Shown here piece by piece: positions 60,421 through 64,000 of a stretch of 64,000 nucleotides of DNA. A program made the translations under genes and the position numbers. Origin of the DNA: Polyodon spathula (taxonomy: Eukaryota; Chordata; Actinopteri; Acipenseriformes; Polyodontidae); assembly GCF_017654505.1 (NCBI RefSeq), contig NC_054537.1:78654118-78718117 (forward strand). The letters run 5' to 3'. The notes under the pieces were generated by a model, which did not search any database, was not told the origin of the DNA, and was given only the letters and a program-made list of their open reading frames with translations. The stretch's first letter is position 1; each line of letters starts with the position of its first letter.

Positions 60421-62122
60421 TCAGGCTGGTGGTTTGTTGTCATCAGACGCAAATACATCAGAATGGTCAGTGGTCAGACGGTTTCTAACTGGACTTAGTA
60501 TAGTTTTCAATTGTGAAAACACCTGTTCACAGCGGTAAGTAGAACCAAAGGCCGACAGCAAGGCAAAAGCTACTTGTTTCATGCAGGCGTACTTCGAAGG
60601 AAGGGAAGACCAACATTCTGTGATCTTGAGTTGCCAGCCGCTTTCCTTTTCAAGCTCACCTTGGAGTGATTTGAACTTTGGTAACCAGATGCCTGGGCTT
60701 TGGAAGTCAATCAGTTCCAATTCTAATCTGTCATTGTTCATCCACTCAAAATACAGAAGTTGTATGTCGCTTTCCTTTGTATTGGCGGGGTTCACAAGAA
60801 ATTAAAACAAGCTGTCCCATATAGTTGCATATATTGCCAGTGTTCACTTGATCCTCTGAATGTGTTTTCACAGTGGGGAAGTAACGAAAGGTAGACATCT
60901 TGAAATATTTAGATATCTTGTCTGAAAACCAATAACAGCACAGAAAACTTTTCAGTCTTCATACAGTTGTCTCTGTTCCTTGTAGTTTAGTATTGCGGTT
61001 GTTTAAGTGTGATGTGATGTCTGTCAGAAGCATAAGTTTTGTTAGCCACTTTTCATCAGTAAGGTCTGCATATTGTTGACTACTTTCTTCTCCAAGAAAG
61101 AGTTTGATGAGTTCTTGACAAACAACAAATCGCTTGAGCACTTCACCTCGACTTAACCAGCGTACATTACTGTGCAGCACTAAATCTCCATATGCAGAAT
61201 CCGTATCTTCAGAAGTTCGCGGAATCTCCTTTGTGTCAAAGAAGAGAGGGCATTTAAAACGTTGACAATTTTCACAACTGTTGTCATTACTTTGTTTAAA
61301 TCAGAAGATGAGATCTTAGCGCACAGGCTGTACGCTAAGTTCGATCTCAGTTTTTGTAAGTTTTATAAATCCAGCTGTTTTACCCAAGATAGCAGGTGCA
61401 CCATCAGTGTTAACAGAAAACAATTTATGCAAGTCGAATTGTTGTTTTGTGAAAAAGTATTTGACAGCATTAAGTATGCCTGTACCCTTCAGTGTATGCA
61501 TAGCACAAAGAAAACAGTTCTTCCTTAACCTTCCCATTGATACAGTAGCGAACAATTATAGCCAGAAGGGGGGTATCATTTATGTCTGCTTTCGTCTAGT
61601 GCAAGGCTCATCACATCTCATGTTTGTAGGTCTTCCGTCATTTGTTTCCTAACATCAGTTGACATTTCATCTATTCGCCTTTGAACAGTCCTCGCTGACA
61701 ATGGCATTTCTTCAGTAGAAGCAATGATGTCTTTCTTGTTCGCAGTCGTGAAATAGTTCCTCAGCACAGTTTACGAAGGCTTCCTTTATATAGTTTCCAT
61801 CTGTGAAACACCTGCCTTTCTGAGCTATAGCTAGAGCTGTAACGTAACTTGCCCGTTTAGAAAGAGCATTTGTTAGTTACAAACTTAGAAAAGCTGACTG
61901 TCTGTTTTTCAGAGAAATCAACAGCTTTTCTATTGCACTCATCGACTCCAGAAAATTTGGCTTTGTTCTTGGATGTGAAATGGTGCTGGACACAGGAAGT
62001 ACGAGATGCCACACTTTCACTGCACATGCTACAAACAACACGATCCCCTTTCTGCACAAATCCACATATTTCTCTCCACGCTGGCTGATACAGTCAAATA
62101 TCTTATTTTTTTTACTTTCCAT
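60421..62122 (-). pseudogene. hAT transposase pseudogene (ZBED5/GTF2IRD2-like)
   Basis: Minus-strand blocks in order: a BED-like zinc finger (VVCSMCSES and CVQHHFTSKNKAKF, 62050-61950), a middle region with HTLKGTGILNAVKYFF and VNTDGAPAILGKTAGF (61500-61370) containing the TDGAP Asp, then LHSNVRWLSRGEVLKRFVVC (61180-61120) with the RW motif. The C-terminal dimerisation domain follows with FGSTYRCEQVFSQLKTILSP (60570-60480), including the conserved CE. Order and motifs fit the Charlie/Buster-type transposases that gave rise to ZBED5 and GTF2IRD2. Several frameshifts and stops separate the blocks. Confidence 0.85.
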
Positions 62123-62579
62123 AATTAAGAATAGCTAGGCCTCCTAACACCATGATTTACCGTTCGTGTATGACCGATGATGTTTCATATCATATTTCTT
62201 CCGTGCAATCGGCAATCTTTTTTTCTTTTTGTGTTATAACCATGACTACGGGGAGTGTCTCCACATAATTGGATTAGGTTGGGGTGGGTGGGACAGTTTT
62301 TAATGAGATGCGTCAGGTTGTTTTTGGAGATTTTTTTTTTTTTTTTTAATAATACAGTGCAAGTTTGAATTACTGATCATCTTGTGTTATAACTATTTAT
62401 AATTCCACATTTTTTAAAACATTTCCTGAAGTTCATGTTTAAATACTGCAAGATGATTCGATGCTATACACTGTATTCTGACTTTTTTTTTTTTTTTTTG
62501 CAGGTATTTGCAATTTTATTTCTTAATCAATAACCTTTGTGAAACATATGTAAGAGAACACAGCGTGACACCACAAATC

Positions 62580-62611
62580 CCCCCCCCCCCCCCCCCAAAA
62601 AAAAAAAAAAC
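62580..62611. repeat. Poly-C/poly-A run inside the hAT element
   Basis: About 18 C followed by about 14 A near the right end of the hAT transposon. Confidence 0.95.
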
Positions 62612-62721
62612 AAAAGTTGATTCTGCCAGCGTTTCTGAAAAGGGCTGGTGTGCCAAGCAAAATGTCTTGGAGTGCCACACTCTGGCCCGCATGCCGGGTG
62701 TTGCCGACCCCTGGTGTATAC

Positions 62722-63613
62722 AGTAGCTTGAGCAAATAAAACCCTTGCAGTTTAGGGTCAGATTCTCTGAATGAAAAAAAGAGAAAAATTCAAACAAAAA
62801 ACTAGCACTCCTTACAAGTCCCTAAATTAAGGTTTATTTATGTTTTATTTTCCTTTATGAATAACATTGTTTAAATGACCATATGAATTAAAGTTCTCTG
62901 AGAATCTAGCATAAGAAGTGGAACATTACAATGAATTTTTAGACTCGGATCATAAATATCTGTGATCTAGAGTTCTGTGATGGGTAAGATAGCAAGAGAG
63001 GTCATTTACATCTTTAAATGCAATTCCTTTAATTTAAAGTGACAAACACATCTGCCTGTGTCATTGCCTTGCCTATTGACAGATGTTTTTTTTTTCTTCT
63101 TTTCTTTCCTAAGAGATTTATTTAATATGAAACATGCATTAATCTTCACTTCTTGTTTATTCCCTGTTGTAAATAAACTAACCAGTTTGCTCTCAAGTGT
63201 ATCAGTATCCTAAGTGCTGCAGCACAGCCTCAGAATTTTAACCCAAATCATGCATACACCCAAACGTGAATACTAATGAAGTACTTTACTTCATCCATTT
63301 TAATTAAAGATGGGAAAATGAATACATTCAGGAATAGTACAATTTAATCAGTGATTTCAAAAACATGTAAAACTGACAGAGAGGAACAGATACAATGGTT
63401 TGTGTTTATTCAAAAACACTTGTGTTTTAAATGTGTGAAGACTGAAACAATGGGTCCTTTAATTTGTAAAGCAAAAAAAAAAAAAATGTAATCACATTAT
63501 GTTGCATTGCTAATGCAAATAAGTTGAATGTGTTGCTTTTATAAGTTATATTATAATAGGTACATTTTATTAAAAAAAAAAAAAAAAAAAGCAGTAAAAA
63601 TTTTAATTCTAAC
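62722..63613. other. Intronic DNA, no gene seen
   Basis: AT-rich with A runs near 63470 and 63572. Nothing recognised. Confidence 0.6.
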
Positions 63614-63615
63614 TA

Positions 63616-63680
63616 CAGTACTCCCTTGCTGTAAGGCTCTCGGTTAGAATGCGCCTCGGATGTAACACTCCTACAACATG
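63616..63680. repeat. Tigger-like terminus reaching toward window end
   Basis: After TA (63614-63615), CAGTACTCCCTTGCTGTAAG and CTCGGTTAGAATGCGCCTCG resemble a Tigger terminus. The other end would lie beyond the window or is lost. Confidence 0.4.
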
Positions 63681-63779
63681 ACCCTCAATTCCCTATAATA
63701 GTGATTCAAGCAATATTTGTACAGCAAATACAGTACCTGTGTTGTTCAAACTATAAACAACTTCTCAGTCTAACTTCTG

Positions 63780-63834
63780 TTTCTCTCTCTCCCTTTTGAT
63801 ACAGTTATACAGTTTCTCTCTCTCCCTTTTGATA
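63780..63834. repeat. 33-bp tandem duplication
   Basis: TTTCTCTCTCTCCCTTTTGA occurs at 63780 and again at 63813, separated by TACAGTTATACAG. Two units with a 33-bp period. Confidence 0.85.
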
Positions 63835-64000
63835 TGAAATTTATGCAATGCTCACTTTTGACCACTTCAACACCTAGGCGATTCGTTTTGTCAGTCCAAA
63901 GGTTTAACATTAAACTGAAAACGCTCCATGAATGCCTTACTGCATGGCACAGAAACATGATGAACAATTCTCAAGATATTTGGTCCTTCTACAGTCCTGA

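Larger units (their letters stand above)
59923..62713 (-). mobile_element. hAT transposon, full-length but dead
   Basis: The left end starts CAGGGATCGGCTACATTTTT and the right, reversed, CAGGGGTCGGCAACACCCGG, the classic hAT terminus. The flanks GTCTAAAC (59915-59922) and GTGTATAC (62714-62721) match at six of eight positions, a decayed 8-bp target duplication. The 2.8-kb interior carries a broken transposase on the minus strand. Confidence 0.87.

Overview
This is vertebrate intronic DNA that is AT-rich, dense in microsatellites and full of decayed transposable elements. I recognise one host coding exon, at 46882-46994 on the + strand. It encodes the last 37 residues of the first CUB domain of a CSMD protein, best matching CSMD3, and has a clean acceptor and donor. 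Everything before it is read as the upstream intron (at least 46.9 kb) and everything after it as the downstream intron (at least 17 kb). The mix of Tc1, Sleeping Beauty-like, piggyBac, hAT, Crypton, Penelope, CR1 and tRNA-SINE relics is typical of a ray-finned fish. The CR1 family and high repeat load suggest a non-teleost such as sturgeon, paddlefish or bichir, but this is inference.

Layout: 0.25-0.86 kb Crypton-type tyrosine recombinase relic. 3.3-3.9 kb LTR-like block. 3.96-4.84 kb composite repeat with tRNA-like heads. 4.8-9.2 kb nest of elements: an old APE-type LINE broken by a Gypsy relic, a piggyBac-like element, a CR1 fragment and a Tc1 fragment. 10.7-11.4 kb solo LTR. 11.6-12.4 kb Tigger-like MITE. 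14.0-15.0 kb non-autonomous hAT with perfect 8-bp target duplication. 16.0-17.5 kb Tc1. 19.75-20.3 kb LTR plus gag-like zinc knuckle. 22.0-23.5 kb Sleeping Beauty-like element. 24.4 kb mariner MITE. 25.6-26.1 kb foldback element. 27.1 kb G-poor CCTAA-like array. 27.7-28.25 kb piggyBac MITE. 29.6-30.3 kb Tigger-like MITE. 34.1-35.6 kb Tc1. 35.7-36.05 kb SINE with perfect target duplication. 36.2-36.8 kb transposon end with a heat-shock-like promoter and a zinc-binding exon. 40.6-41.3 kb Penelope relic. 41.3-42.05 kb LTR-like block. 42.05-43.3 kb Tc1 pieces. 46.9 kb CSMD exon. 49.7-50.3 kb solo LTR. 51.2-52.6 kb CGGBP1-like hAT relic. 53.8-54.5 kb Cys-rich coding-like relic of unknown family. 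54.85-55.2 kb SINE. 59.9-62.7 kb full-length but dead hAT transposon.

The most unusual object is at 36.2-36.8 kb. A transposon terminus shared with the 25.6-kb foldback element is followed inward by five perfectly spaced heat-shock-element units, a TATA box, an ATG and a short Cys-rich exon ending at a consensus splice donor. This looks like the promoter end of a DNA transposon that may respond to heat shock and whose superfamily I cannot name. A second notable signal is a perfect oestrogen-response-element-type palindrome in each terminal repeat of the piggyBac-like element at 5.67-6.62 kb. No transposase in the window is intact. All family calls are by eye, without database searches.
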